Shown here: one piece after another, positions 26,877 to 35,869 of the stretch
Layout: each line of letters opens with the position of its first letter
Position numbering within the stretch: position 1 is the stretch's first letter
Origin: Hymenobacter sp. GOD-10R
GTDB lineage: Bacteria > Bacteroidota > Bacteroidia > Cytophagales > Hymenobacteraceae
Assembly (NCBI RefSeq): GCF_035609205.1
Contig: NZ_CP141184.1
Location: forward strand, 3,500,501-3,564,500
Reading direction: 5' to 3'
DNA length: 64,000 bases
The notes under the pieces: generated by a model
Databases searched by the model: none
What the model saw: the letters and a program-made list of their open reading frames with translations, nothing else
What the model was told of the DNA's origin: nothing
Translations under genes and position numbers: made by a program

Positions 26877-27761
26877 CTAGCTTTCCGCCTGGGGAACGGT
26901 AGCCGCCGCTTCCTGGAGCAGGTATTCGGCCGTGTAGCGCGGTTGGTACCCAAGCACCCGCCGGGCTTTGTCGATGCTGTACACCCGGTCGATGCTCGTG
27001 GGCAAGTTCCAACCTTGGCGCGCATACACGTCAACTGCTTGCGGCAGGCGGCGCTGCACAACGGCGCCCGGGTCGCGGCGCAACTGGATCATATCCTCGG
27101 GTCGGAACGGGCTACCCGCCGAGATATTGAACGTGTCGAAGTCAGGGAAGTGATGTTCCAGCGCCAGTAGCAGACCTAGCGCTCCATCCCGCGCGTCGAG
27201 GCCGCGGTAGAGGCGATGGTTTAGGGCTAGGTTTGGGGGCTCGGGCAAGAATCGCGACACGCGCAGCACGGCCGTTTGCAAGCCTTCTTTCTCGCAAAAA
27301 TCCTGGCACAGCGCCTCGGCGGCCTGCTTAGTGATGTCGTAAATATCCCGTGGCTGCGGTACCAGTTGCTCATCCACCCACACGGCCCGGTCGGGATTCA
27401 CCATCGCCTGACCGTAAATAGACGTGGTGCTGGTGTAGAGCAGCTTCGGAATGCCGTGGGCCACGCACGCGTTGAGCAGGTGCAGCGTGCCTTCAATATT
27501 GGTGCGAATAAACTCCAGACGCGGCACCTGCAGGTCGTAGTGTTTGCCGTGCAACGCCGCCGTGTGAATGATAGCGCCGACCCCGCGGGCGAGTTCCTGC
27601 ACGGCGTCAGCATCCCGGATATCAAGTACCGCATCCGTGGTCGGGGCCGGCACCAGGTCCACGCCGACCACGGTGTACCCTTTCGCGCGCAGCAGCAAAA
27701 CCGTCTCACGGCCCAGTTGACCCGACGAGCCGGTAACGAGTACTGGATGAGTAGTGAACAT
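26877..27761 (-). CDS. NAD-dependent epimerase/dehydratase family protein
   Basis: The 294-residue protein is an extended short-chain dehydrogenase. It has the nucleotide-binding TGSSGQLG at residues 10-17, the DIRDADAV segment, the Ser/Thr of LLYTSTTSIYG and the catalytic YxxxK as YDITK. The C-terminal substrate domain includes FNISAGSPF and the typical ending KARRVLGYQPRY. Such enzymes act on NDP-sugars; the substrate is not evident. It is convergent with the LytTR gene and upstream, on the same strand, of the SusC/SusD terminator. Confidence 0.88.
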   Translation of the reverse strand: MFTTHPVLVTGSSGQLGRETVLLLRAKGYTVVGVDLVPAPTTDAVLDIRDADAVQELARGVGAIIHTAALHGKHYDLQVPRLEFIRTNIEGTLHLLNACVAHGIPKLLYTSTTSIYGQAMVNPDRAVWVDEQLVPQPRDIYDITKQAAEALCQDFCEKEGLQTAVLRVSRFLPEPPNLALNHRLYRGLDARDGALGLLLALEHHFPDFDTFNISAGSPFRPEDMIQLRRDPGAVVQRRLPQAVDVYARQGWNLPTSIDRVYSIDKARRVLGYQPRYTAEYLLQEAAATVPQAES

Positions 27762-27810
27762 AGGGCAAGAGAGCTTAATGGCGGGACCAAGTACCGCAAC
27801 GGCCTTCTAA

Positions 27811-27846
27811 TAAAAAAGCACCGCCCGAAGAGGCGGTGCTTTTTGA
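27811..27846 (-). terminator. Intrinsic terminator of the SusC/SusD operon
   Basis: Stem AAGCACCGCC / GGCGGTGCTT with loop CGAAGA is followed on the minus strand by six T, about 60 bases after the SusD stop codon. Confidence 0.88.
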
Positions 27847-27905
27847 AAGAGCCCACAAGTCATCCTGGCCAGGACTTTTGCGGACCGTGCGCTCCAATCG
27901 CTAGG

Positions 27906-29339
27906 CTAATACCCAGGGTTCTGCGCCAGGTTAGGATTGTTTTGCAGATCTACCTGCGGGATGGGCAGCACCACGCGGTTGTCGCCGTACGGGATGGTTG
28001 GGGTGGTGCTGTGCGCGGGGATGGGCAGGCGGTTACGGAGCAGGTCGTAGTAGCGGTGGCCCTCAAAAGCTAGCTCCAGCCGCCGCTCCAGCAAGATGGC
28101 ATTAATCAAGGCCGGTGCGTCGGCGAAGCTGCCGAGGGTATAAGCGGGCGTGCTAGCCCCTTTGGAGCGGTTGCGTACTTGGTTCAGCAGATCCACGGCA
28201 TCCTGGGTGCGGCCGGTGGTTTTGGCTAGCGCCTCGGCGCGATTCAGCAGCACCTCGGGGTAGCGCACAATGGGCACCCAGTCGCCGGTGGTTTTGTATT
28301 TGCCCGTGTACGGAATGTTGCTGGAAACCGTCACCAGGTTCGTGCGGCGCTTGTCGTCGGCGGGAAACTGCGACGTGGGAATAGCCACGTAGGGCGAGAT
28401 GGTGATGTCGCCGCGGCCGGTGGGGCTGTAGTGCTGGCCGATGGCGTTGTTGGTGTTGGGGTTGTCACTCGTGTTCATGGCCACCGAGAAGATGGACTCC
28501 GGCGTGTTGTAGGGCGGCAAAAAGGCGGTGGCCGGGTCCGGGTTCAGCGCGTACAACCCCGAACCGATAACTGCGCCAGCGAGCGTAGCAGCCTGCGCAT
28601 AGTTGCCTTGGTACAAGTACACCCGCGACAACAAAGCTTGCGCCGCCCCCTTCGTAGCCCGGGCCACGTTGGTGAAATCGGGGTCGTCATATGAGCTAGG
28701 TAGACCGTTGACGGCATCCGTTAAGTCGCTGACGATTTGCGTATATACGTCGCGCACCGACGAGCGCGACAGCCGCTGCGAAGCGTCGTAGGCCGAGGCC
28801 GCATTGGGTGCCGTAAGCTGAATTGGGATACCTAGGTGCGAGGCGTCGGGAGTAAAGTTGTAGGGCTGGGCGAACAGGTTCACCAAGTGGAACATGGTCA
28901 GGGCGCGGATAAACTTGGCCTCGCCCCGATACTGCGCTCCTAGCTCCGGCGACACCAGCCCCGCATTCGGCTCGAAGTTTTGCAGGAAGAAGTTGGCCGC
29001 GTAGATCGTGCGGTAGCCGCCGGTCCAACCGTTGGTTATCTGGATGTCGTTAGCCAGGGCCGAGAAGCTCGCAATAGGATTGAAGTACGGCGAGGGGTCG
29101 GTGTCGTCGGAGCGCACATCACTGTAAATCAAGGCGCGGCCACCCAGGAACTCAGGGTTTTGCAGCGCATCGTACATGCCTAGGGCAGCTTTCTCGATGC
29201 GGTCGGGCGTGCTGAAGGTTTCTTCGGGCGTGAGGCTGGCGGGTGGTTCCTGGTTGAGCACGTCGCAGCCCAGCGTCAGGAGCAGCACGAAGGCGGCCGC
29301 GCCCTTCCATATAAAAGCTAGGGTTTTCATCGTCGTCAT
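27906..29339 (-). CDS. SusD/RagB family nutrient-binding outer-membrane lipoprotein
   Basis: The 477-residue protein has a lipoprotein signal peptide with the lipobox LLTLGC (Cys about residue 25). It then has the SusD N-terminal phrase LNQEPPASLTPEETFSTPDRIEKAALGMYDAL and the TPR-like helices of the family. The C-terminal signature is FEGHRYYDLLRNRLPIP and the end VVLPIPQVDLQNNPNLAQNPGY. It caps the SusC porin and delivers bound glycan or other polymer. It lies 6 bases downstream of the susC-like gene, hence translationally coupled. No glycoside hydrolase is encoded in the same unit, so the substrate cannot be inferred. Confidence 0.95.
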   Translation of the reverse strand: MTTMKTLAFIWKGAAAFVLLLTLGCDVLNQEPPASLTPEETFSTPDRIEKAALGMYDALQNPEFLGGRALIYSDVRSDDTDPSPYFNPIASFSALANDIQITNGWTGGYRTIYAANFFLQNFEPNAGLVSPELGAQYRGEAKFIRALTMFHLVNLFAQPYNFTPDASHLGIPIQLTAPNAASAYDASQRLSRSSVRDVYTQIVSDLTDAVNGLPSSYDDPDFTNVARATKGAAQALLSRVYLYQGNYAQAATLAGAVIGSGLYALNPDPATAFLPPYNTPESIFSVAMNTSDNPNTNNAIGQHYSPTGRGDITISPYVAIPTSQFPADDKRRTNLVTVSSNIPYTGKYKTTGDWVPIVRYPEVLLNRAEALAKTTGRTQDAVDLLNQVRNRSKGASTPAYTLGSFADAPALINAILLERRLELAFEGHRYYDLLRNRLPIPAHSTTPTIPYGDNRVVLPIPQVDLQNNPNLAQNPGY

Positions 29340-29345
29340 GGCGGG

Positions 29346-32300
29346 CTAGAGGCTGAGGTTAAGACCAACGGTGTAGCTGCGGGCTTGCGGCACGGCGCGG
29401 TTATCGACCCCAAAGGCGATGTTGCCGTTGGTGCCCTGGGTCGTGTTGTTGCGGTTGGAGTTCACCTCCGGGTCGGTGCCGTTGTAGCCGGTTAGCACAA
29501 ACACGTTCTGCACCAGCGCATACACGCGCACGTTGCCGAGCTTGAAGCGTTCCAACACCGGCTTGGGCAGATTGTACCCTAGGCTGAGCTGCCGTAGGCG
29601 CAGGAAGTCGCCCTTCTCCAGCCAGCGTGTCGAGGCCTGCGTGGATACGTTGTCCTGGAGCACCAGCTTTTGCACGTTGGTCTGGTCGCCGGGCTTCTGC
29701 CACCGGTCCAGAATTTCGGTGAGGTTGTTATTATAATAGGTGGTCAGCAAGCCGGCGCGGGTAGCATTGTAGAGCATGTTGCCGCCGCTGTATTGCAGGA
29801 AAATACCTAGCTCCAAGCCTTTGTAAGAAAGCGTGTTGTCGAAGCCGCCGTACCAGGTTGGGTAGCCGCTCTTGCTGGTGTACTTGTAGTCGGAGGTGCT
29901 GATGGGCGTGGTGGCCGTGCCTTCGGCCGTCAGCCATTGCCGGGCCACAGCGTCGTACTGCTTCACGTTGCCAGCCGCATCCAGGAACTGCGCGTTGCCG
30001 TTGTCGGGGTTCACGCCGGCCCAGCGCGGTAGAAAGAACACGCCTAGCTGCCGACCTACGCTAGCGCGCTGGTTGCTCGCTACGACGTCGTTGGGGTTGG
30101 CGGCCTGTCCTTCGGGCACTGGCAAGTTGGTAGCAAGTGTGGTAATGCGGTTTTTTATGGCCGTGAAGTTGAGCGCCGACGTCCAGCGGAAACCGGTGCT
30201 GCTCTGCACGTTGGTGGTATTCAGCGTCGCTTCCAGGCCGCGGTTGTACATCGAACCGATGTTCTTGGTCACCACCGTGCGCACGTAGTCCACGGAGTTC
30301 GGAATGCCCGTGGTGCGCAGGGCGGGCGCATCCAAAATCAGGTCGGTAATGTTGTTACTGAAGTAATCGAGGGTTAGGCCAACGCGGTTGGACAGCACCG
30401 AGGCATCCAGTCCAATGTCCAGCTTCTTTGACTTCTCCCAAGCTAGGTCGGGGTTGCCCACCTGCGTGATGCTCAAGCCGTTGATATCGGCATATTGCCC
30501 CGCTCCTATCTGCGTGCGAGCGGCGTAGGGCAGCAAGCCGTTGGAGTTGCCCACCACGCCATAGCTGGCGCGCAGCTTCAGGTCATTAATAACGGTGAAC
30601 TCCTTGAGAAAGTCTTCCTCCGAGAGGCGCCATCCCACCGAGCCGCCGGGAAAGTAGCCGCGCCGGTTGTTCTCGCCAAAACGCGAGTCCGCATCGGCGC
30701 GGAAGCTGGCGGAGGCGTAGTACTTGCTGCCGAAGGAGTAGTTGACGCGAGCTAGGTAGGAATCAAAGCCTTGGGTATAGCGCGAGCCGTCGGGTTGCAG
30801 CGGCTCGGTGAACAAGCCCGACAGAATCTCCCGAAACTTAGGATCGGCGAAGTTGGCCGCGTAGGACCCGATCTGCCGCTGCTTTTCCAGCTGGTATTCC
30901 ACCCCCACGGTCAGGTCGAGGTTGTGGTCGGCGCCGAAAGTATGCGTGTAGTTGGCGAAGTTGGCCCAGTTCCAGAGGTTCTGCCGCAGGTCGTTGTCTT
31001 GTACCAACCCCGAGCCGAGCACCCGACCTAGGCCCGACAGGCGCGGGTCGCTGTACTGGTCTTCGAAGTTTTGTAGGTAGTCGATGCCAAAGCGCGTCGT
31101 GATCTTCAGGCCCGTAACCGGTTCCACGGTGGCGTAGCCGTTAGCCAGCAGGCGCTGCGAGGTGTTATCGTTGCGCTGGTAAGCCAGCACGGCGCTGGGG
31201 TGGTTCACCGCGTTCAGGCGGAAAGTGCGGTAGAACGGGTACGCGGTGCCGTCAATCGTAAACACGTCGCCCCCTAGGTTGCCGAACGAATCGAGGAAGT
31301 AATTGCCGCTGGCATCGCGCACCGGAAAAATGGGCGAGGCATTATAGCCCGACACCGTTGCGCCGGCTAGGTACCCATCGGTCAGCACGCCGTTGTTCAA
31401 CGTTTGCGAGTAGCTGGTGCTGATGCCGGCTTTCAGCCATTTTACCGGCTGCAAATCTAGATTCAGACGCACTGAGCCCCGCCGCAAGCGGTTGGCTACC
31501 AGCACGCCTTTCTGGTCAGTCCAGTCGCCGGAGCCGTAGTAGCTCGCTTTGTCAGTACCGCCCGACATCGATACTTGGTAGTTCTGTGAGAAGCCGCGGC
31601 GAAACAACTCGTCGAGCCAGTCGGTGCGGTCCGGCTGGCCGTCGCCATTCAAATCCACATCGCGGGCAATAACGGAGTTGGGCGTGCCCGGCCCGAAGCG
31701 GTTCAGCGCCTTCTCGTTCTGAATCAGGATAAACTGGTCGCCGTTCAGCAACTTGGGTCGGCGCACGGTTTCGTTCATGCCCACGTAGGAGTTGAGCGAA
31801 ATGTGGTTCTGGCCCGACTTGCCGCGCTTGGTGGTCACGATAATCACGCCGTTAGCCGCCCGCGAACCGTAAATGGCGGCCGCCGACGCATCCTTGAGCA
31901 CGTCCACCGACTCAATGTCGTTGGGGTTGATGTCGGCTAGGGTGTTGTAGCGCGTACCGTTGCCGGAGTTGAACTGGTTGGCGTTTTCCAGGGAGTTGGT
32001 CGGCACGCCATCCACCACAATCAGCGGCTGGGAGCTGTTGCTGATAGAGTTAGCTCCCCGAATCCGGATAGAGACGCCCTCCGCTAGGGTCCCGCTGGCG
32101 TTGGTGATCTGCACGCCTGCAGCCCGGCCTGTGAGGGCCTGGTCGAAGCTCTGCACGGGCTGGTTCAGCAGCTTTTCCTCCGATATCTTAGCCGCTGAGC
32201 CCGTGATATCCTTCACATCCTGGGAGCCGCCGTAGCCCGTTACCACCACTTCTTTCAGCTGCTGGGCGTCGGTAGCGAGCAGCACGTTGATTTGATTGGC

Positions 32301-32564
32301 TGCCCCGATTACCCGCTCTTGATTCACGTAGCCAATGGAGCTAAAAGCGAGGGTGCCGTTCCCCTCGGGCACGGTGAGGCTGTAGCGCCCGTCGGCGTCG
32401 GTCGAAACGCCGTTGGTAGTTCCTTTCAACAGCACCGTTACCCCCGGCAGCCCTTGTCCCGACTGACTGTCGGTGACGCGGCCCGTGATGGTTCGGCTTT
32501 GCGCCAGTACTTGATGCACCACACTGAAGATGAGCAAGAAGCTCATAAGTAGGCTTGTTTTCAT
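29346..32564 (-). CDS. SusC/RagA family TonB-linked outer-membrane protein
   Basis: The 1072-residue protein has a signal peptide (to VLAQS), a carboxypeptidase-D regulatory-like domain (about 24-110, RTITGRVTDSQSGQGLPGVTV) and a TonB-box-like LKEVVVTGYG. The plug domain contains the SusC signature ASAAAIYGSRAANGVIIVTTK, and a large 22-strand barrel follows. It forms the pore of a SusCD pedal-bin importer with the downstream SusD-like protein. The gene is first in a two-gene operon with no adjacent ECF sigma or anti-sigma pair, so control is not the usual FecI/FecR type. Confidence 0.96.
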   Translation of the reverse strand: MKTSLLMSFLLIFSVVHQVLAQSRTITGRVTDSQSGQGLPGVTVLLKGTTNGVSTDADGRYSLTVPEGNGTLAFSSIGYVNQERVIGAANQINVLLATDAQQLKEVVVTGYGGSQDVKDITGSAAKISEEKLLNQPVQSFDQALTGRAAGVQITNASGTLAEGVSIRIRGANSISNSSQPLIVVDGVPTNSLENANQFNSGNGTRYNTLADINPNDIESVDVLKDASAAAIYGSRAANGVIIVTTKRGKSGQNHISLNSYVGMNETVRRPKLLNGDQFILIQNEKALNRFGPGTPNSVIARDVDLNGDGQPDRTDWLDELFRRGFSQNYQVSMSGGTDKASYYGSGDWTDQKGVLVANRLRRGSVRLNLDLQPVKWLKAGISTSYSQTLNNGVLTDGYLAGATVSGYNASPIFPVRDASGNYFLDSFGNLGGDVFTIDGTAYPFYRTFRLNAVNHPSAVLAYQRNDNTSQRLLANGYATVEPVTGLKITTRFGIDYLQNFEDQYSDPRLSGLGRVLGSGLVQDNDLRQNLWNWANFANYTHTFGADHNLDLTVGVEYQLEKQRQIGSYAANFADPKFREILSGLFTEPLQPDGSRYTQGFDSYLARVNYSFGSKYYASASFRADADSRFGENNRRGYFPGGSVGWRLSEEDFLKEFTVINDLKLRASYGVVGNSNGLLPYAARTQIGAGQYADINGLSITQVGNPDLAWEKSKKLDIGLDASVLSNRVGLTLDYFSNNITDLILDAPALRTTGIPNSVDYVRTVVTKNIGSMYNRGLEATLNTTNVQSSTGFRWTSALNFTAIKNRITTLATNLPVPEGQAANPNDVVASNQRASVGRQLGVFFLPRWAGVNPDNGNAQFLDAAGNVKQYDAVARQWLTAEGTATTPISTSDYKYTSKSGYPTWYGGFDNTLSYKGLELGIFLQYSGGNMLYNATRAGLLTTYYNNNLTEILDRWQKPGDQTNVQKLVLQDNVSTQASTRWLEKGDFLRLRQLSLGYNLPKPVLERFKLGNVRVYALVQNVFVLTGYNGTDPEVNSNRNNTTQGTNGNIAFGVDNRAVPQARSYTVGLNLSL

Positions 32565-32983
32565 GTAGCAATAGGCAGAGTGAAGGATAGCAGTAGCCCG
32601 CCGTTCAAAACTTGACGGTCGGGCAAGGAAGGCACTTGCCTTCCAGGAAGCACGCCTTATTGTACAAGCTGCCTATGCGGTTATCCAGAGTGTTTTTTTT
32701 CTGATGTAGAACCCCAACTAGCTGAACAGTAGCACCTAGCTTGTTGGCTTTGGCTCAACGCGCAGCCGCCTCGTTTTGGCCGCCGAAGCAGCCTGCTTCT
32801 GGGGCTCTCAGCCCTCACTCACTTTCGGCCAGCAAACGGGCATTTCACACGAAGAATCTGTCACTTCACACAATAGCCATTGAAGCCGGCGCCCGCAGAT
32901 GATTGTATAGCGGCAGATTTCGGTCGTACGGCGCTGCGTAGGCGTCGGCGGCACCGATTTAAGACGCTACAAATCTAGGTGCT
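32565..32983. promoter_or_regulatory. Divergent spacer between susC-like and aspartyl protease genes
   Basis: About 420 bases without a gene, which should hold both divergent promoters. An 8-bp inverted repeat with a 2-base centre, GGAAGGCA-CT-TGCCTTCC (32627-32644), lies about 65 bases upstream of the susC-like start and is a possible operator. Confidence 0.4.
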
Positions 32984-34366
32984 ATGAAGACGAACGGACA
33001 CGGGCCACGCCGCTTTGCGGTGGCGCAGCACAGACTACTGACCTTCTTTCACGTGCTGCTTGGGCGCGGCAATGCGTTTCGGTATCGAGCTACTCGGCTA
33101 CTGTGGCTGTGCCTGCTGCTGAGCGGGACCGGATATGCGGCAGACCCAGATCGGCCCGGGGAACCAGGGGGCACCGCCAACTACTCCCAGCGCATGCCTT
33201 TTCGCTTCAAGCGGGCCAAGTTGCAGCGGGTGACCATCTCGTATGAGCTTCAGAGCGACTTGATTGTGATTTCGGCCAAGCTCAATGGCCTAGGTCCGTT
33301 CAACTTTCTGCTCGATACGGGGGCTGCTTCCTCGCTCATCACCGACCCGCAGGTAAGCACGCTGCTGGGCCTGAGCCCCGATTCGAAGGCGTACAGTCTG
33401 GCTGGCGTGGGGCAGCAGGCGCCCATTACGGCTTACCGTACGAAGCCGGTGCGCGTTGATATTGCGGGCATTGAAGCGCCCGCCTTCTCCTTCATTGCCG
33501 TCACCGAGAACGTGCTGGACCTAGCGGGCCTGATGGGCACGCCGGTGCACGGCATTCTTGGCTACGACCTGTTCCGTAGCTTCGTCGTGACCATTCAGCC
33601 CCGCGTCGGACGCATTACCTTCTCGGACCCCACGCTGCAAGCACCACTCAAAGGCGAAGGCTGGACGAGCGTACCCATTCTCATAGAAGATTCCAAGCCT
33701 TACCTGAAGACGACCATCAAGATGGCCGATTCGGCAGAATTGCCGGTCAAACTGGTGCTCGATACGGGGGCGGGCCATGCTTTATCGCTGGAAACTTCCT
33801 CCGACCCGCGCCTGCACCTGCCAGCAAACCGGCTGCGCACTGATCTGGGCCGCAGTCTGAGCGGCACCATCACGGGTTACCTAGGCCGCGTGCCGGCGCT
33901 TCAGCTCGGCAGCTACCAGATTCACTCCTTGCTCACGTCGTTTCCCGATTCGAGCAACCTAAGCCACCGCATTCAGATACCGCGCAATGGCACCCTAGGT
34001 TTTGATGCGCTACGACGGTTCAACATCGTCATCGATTACCCGCATAATCAGCTCTTACTTCGCCCGAATAGCGCGCACGATCATGCGTTTGAGTATGATA
34101 TGAGCGGCGCCCAGCTGCTCGCTACCGGCCCAGAATACCGGCAGTTTCTCATCACGAACATCGCGCCTAACTCCGCAGCCGCAGCCGCGGGTCTGAAGCC
34201 GAATGATGAGCTGCTTTCAATCGGTGTCAAGCCCGCCGATGGATACTCCTTGGCGCAGATCAACCATCTTTTCCAATCCGGCGATGGCCGGGCTATTACC
34301 CTAATCGTGCGCCGATCCGATGGGGAGATTTTCAGAACCTCGCTGCGCTTGAAGCGCCGCATTTGA
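32984..34366 (+). CDS. Secreted retropepsin-like aspartyl protease with C-terminal PDZ domain
   Basis: The 460-residue protein has a long basic N-terminus and a hydrophobic signal or anchor (about 38-52, RLLWLCLLLSGTGYA). Two retropepsin-type lobes follow in tandem. Each has its catalytic triad motif, FLLDTGAASSLI (about 107) and LVLDTGAGHALSL (about 257), so one chain can form the bilobed active site. Each lobe also has a GILGYDLFR / GTLGFDALRR type element. Residues ~370-460 form a PDZ domain (FLITNIAPNSAAAAAGLKPNDELLSIG). Proteins with this architecture are frequent in Bacteroidota and their substrates are largely unknown. It is divergent from the susC-like gene. Confidence 0.88.
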   Translation: MKTNGHGPRRFAVAQHRLLTFFHVLLGRGNAFRYRATRLLWLCLLLSGTGYAADPDRPGEPGGTANYSQRMPFRFKRAKLQRVTISYELQSDLIVISAKLNGLGPFNFLLDTGAASSLITDPQVSTLLGLSPDSKAYSLAGVGQQAPITAYRTKPVRVDIAGIEAPAFSFIAVTENVLDLAGLMGTPVHGILGYDLFRSFVVTIQPRVGRITFSDPTLQAPLKGEGWTSVPILIEDSKPYLKTTIKMADSAELPVKLVLDTGAGHALSLETSSDPRLHLPANRLRTDLGRSLSGTITGYLGRVPALQLGSYQIHSLLTSFPDSSNLSHRIQIPRNGTLGFDALRRFNIVIDYPHNQLLLRPNSAHDHAFEYDMSGAQLLATGPEYRQFLITNIAPNSAAAAAGLKPNDELLSIGVKPADGYSLAQINHLFQSGDGRAITLIVRRSDGEIFRTSLRLKRRI

Positions 34367-34393
34367 GGCATACCAGCACTTCAATAGTATGGC

Positions 34394-34434
34394 AAAAAGA
34401 GCCCGAAAAGCAGCTAGCTTCTCGGGCTCTTTTG
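34394..34434. terminator. Bidirectional terminator
   Basis: AAAAAGAGCCCGA and TCGGGCTCTTTT form a hairpin between the convergent aspartyl protease and XRE genes, with T runs on both strands. Confidence 0.8.
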
Positions 34435-34459
34435 TCGTTGATCATAGAGAAAAACCCTA

Positions 34460-35242
34460 TCAACCTAGCCGGGTCAACAGCTCTTCTATTTGTCGCTCAA
34501 GACGAGTAACTCTTTCTTCGATAGTAGATGGCGGCCGCAGGTGGGTAGTGAAATTAGATTTTACCTCCCAGATTTCGAGAGCCTGCTCCAAGGCAAACTC
34601 CTCGCTGCCGTAATCGGGATTATCGGCTCGGAGTTTCAGCACATTGTCGGGAAGGCGCTGGGCGAGGCGGCGCACCAACAAGCCCCGCTGCGTTACGAAG
34701 GCATATACGCGGTGCACCCGTAAGCTAGGTGCTGTCATATCCACGCTCTGGCAGAGCACTACATCTTGATGACGCAAGCCTTGCTGCTGGTGCTGCATTT
34801 CGGCGCCCACAATCTCGAATGCGCGCGTACCTGGTCCAAGTTGGTGCGGGAACGTCAGCATCGGCAACGAATTGAGAAAGGCGGAGTCATGGTGTTGCAC
34901 CACATATTCCATGCGCCGGTCGGCAGGCACGAAGGGCGTAGAAGCTAGCGTCGGTGCTGACTGCACGGGTGCTACCGTTGGTACTTCAACGGGTGCTTCA
35001 GGCTGCTTGAAGATGTCAAAGTGGTAGAGCTCATTTACAGTAAGCTCTTTTGTTAATAGCAAATCAACTGATAAGCCAAAATGATGAGCAATCTGAATCA
35101 GTGTTTCCATTTTGGGCTCTGATCGGCCCTCTTCGTACGCTCCTACGCTAGGCCTAGCCAAACCAAAAAGCTCTGCGAAAGCTGCCTGACTAAGCTTTTT
35201 CACAGTTCTTATCTTGCGAATGTTCTTACCAACGTACGACAT
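34460..35242 (-). CDS. XRE-family regulator with catalytically degenerate S24/LexA-like domain
   Basis: The 260-residue protein begins with an HTH_3 domain (about 5-60; KNIRKIRTVKKLSQAAFAEL, ARPSVGAYEEGRSEP). A Pro-rich linker, a LexA/CI-type S24 fold (about 130-225) and a C-terminal coiled coil (IEERVTRLERQIEELLTRL) follow. In the S24 fold the nucleophile motif GDSM reads GAEM, and the catalytic Lys position reads LLVRRL with Arg. Both catalytic residues are therefore missing, and autocleavage is not expected. Such proteins can act as dimerising ligand or partner sensors. The gene is divergent from the PspA/flotillin cluster and most likely regulates it and itself. Confidence 0.85.
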   Translation of the reverse strand: MSYVGKNIRKIRTVKKLSQAAFAELFGLARPSVGAYEEGRSEPKMETLIQIAHHFGLSVDLLLTKELTVNELYHFDIFKQPEAPVEVPTVAPVQSAPTLASTPFVPADRRMEYVVQHHDSAFLNSLPMLTFPHQLGPGTRAFEIVGAEMQHQQQGLRHQDVVLCQSVDMTAPSLRVHRVYAFVTQRGLLVRRLAQRLPDNVLKLRADNPDYGSEEFALEQALEIWEVKSNFTTHLRPPSTIEERVTRLERQIEELLTRLG

Positions 35243-35259
35243 TGATTGAATTATTTCTC

Positions 35260-35274
35260 GCTCAAGCTTTGAGC
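35260..35274. promoter_or_regulatory. Operator candidate for the XRE regulator
   Basis: A perfect dyad GCTCAA-GCT-TTGAGC lies about 20 bases upstream of the XRE start codon, where autoregulatory sites of such proteins are usual. Confidence 0.35.
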
Positions 35275-35350
35275 ATATATAGATTTTACTTACTCTTGTG
35301 TAGCAAATCTACAGCATTATAAACATATCGTTTTTGCAAACGGCTATTTT

Positions 35351-35380
35351 TTTGAGCAGGTAGCTACGATCTACTTTTTG
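35351..35380 (+). promoter_or_regulatory. Promoter candidate of the PspA/flotillin cluster
   Basis: TTTG (35351-35354) and TACTTTTTG (35372-35380) approximate the Bacteroidota -33 TTTG and -7 TAnnTTTG boxes with 17 bases between them, one to three short of ideal. The first start codon follows at 35413. Confidence 0.35.
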
Positions 35381-35412
35381 GCTATTCTCGCGTTGTTTTT
35401 CGCTTCTATAGC

Positions 35413-35811
35413 ATGACCAATTCTTACTTTGTAACAATTCAGAGTTACCTACTCGAACTAGATTTTGATATCCGTCGCGTCGACGCAGCCAATAATTTAC
35501 TTGTGGTGAGCAAACCGGAGCTAGGTATTGACCACCTGGTGCTGGGGTGCGGCGACCCGCTTCTTATCATGGAGCAGTACCTACTCGACCTGCCAGAGCC
35601 GAGTTGCGAGGTGTACCAGCGCCTGCTTCAGAAAAACCGCGACATTATCCACGGGGCTTTCGTGCTGGACGAAACAGGCCGTAAGGTCATCTTCCGCGAC
35701 ACCCTCCAGCTAGAGCACCTCGACCGCCCCGAGCTTGAAGCAGTATTCAACTCTCTGGCTCTCTTACTCAGCGAGTTTAGCGATGAGCTCATTCAGTTTT
35801 CCAAAGGTTAA
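35413..35811 (+). CDS. YbjN-like / CesT-chaperone-fold small acidic protein
   Basis: The 132-residue acidic protein has the pattern of the YbjN / type III secretion chaperone-like fold: an N-terminal helix (FVTIQSYLLELDF), strands with an early hairpin (NNLLVVSKPELGIDHLVLGCGDP), a helix (CEVYQRLLQKNRD) and a strand (HGAFVLDETGRKVIFRDTLQLEHL). A C-terminal helix ends LLSEFSDELIQFSKG. In related clusters YbjN-like proteins accompany PspA and are thought to chaperone or regulate partner proteins. It is the first gene of the long plus-strand cluster, 58 bases before pspA. Confidence 0.7.
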   Translation: MTNSYFVTIQSYLLELDFDIRRVDAANNLLVVSKPELGIDHLVLGCGDPLLIMEQYLLDLPEPSCEVYQRLLQKNRDIIHGAFVLDETGRKVIFRDTLQLEHLDRPELEAVFNSLALLLSEFSDELIQFSKG

Positions 35812-35869
35812 ACTCGTCATTCCCACCCTAGCTCGGGGCAGCGGCTTGGCGCTAATTTCACAACCTGCT

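Noticed and set aside
35735..35869. Upstream extension of the PspA frame overlapping the YbjN-like gene
   Set aside because: The extension is unrelated to PspA. The canonical N-terminal amphipathic helix begins at the ATG at 35870.
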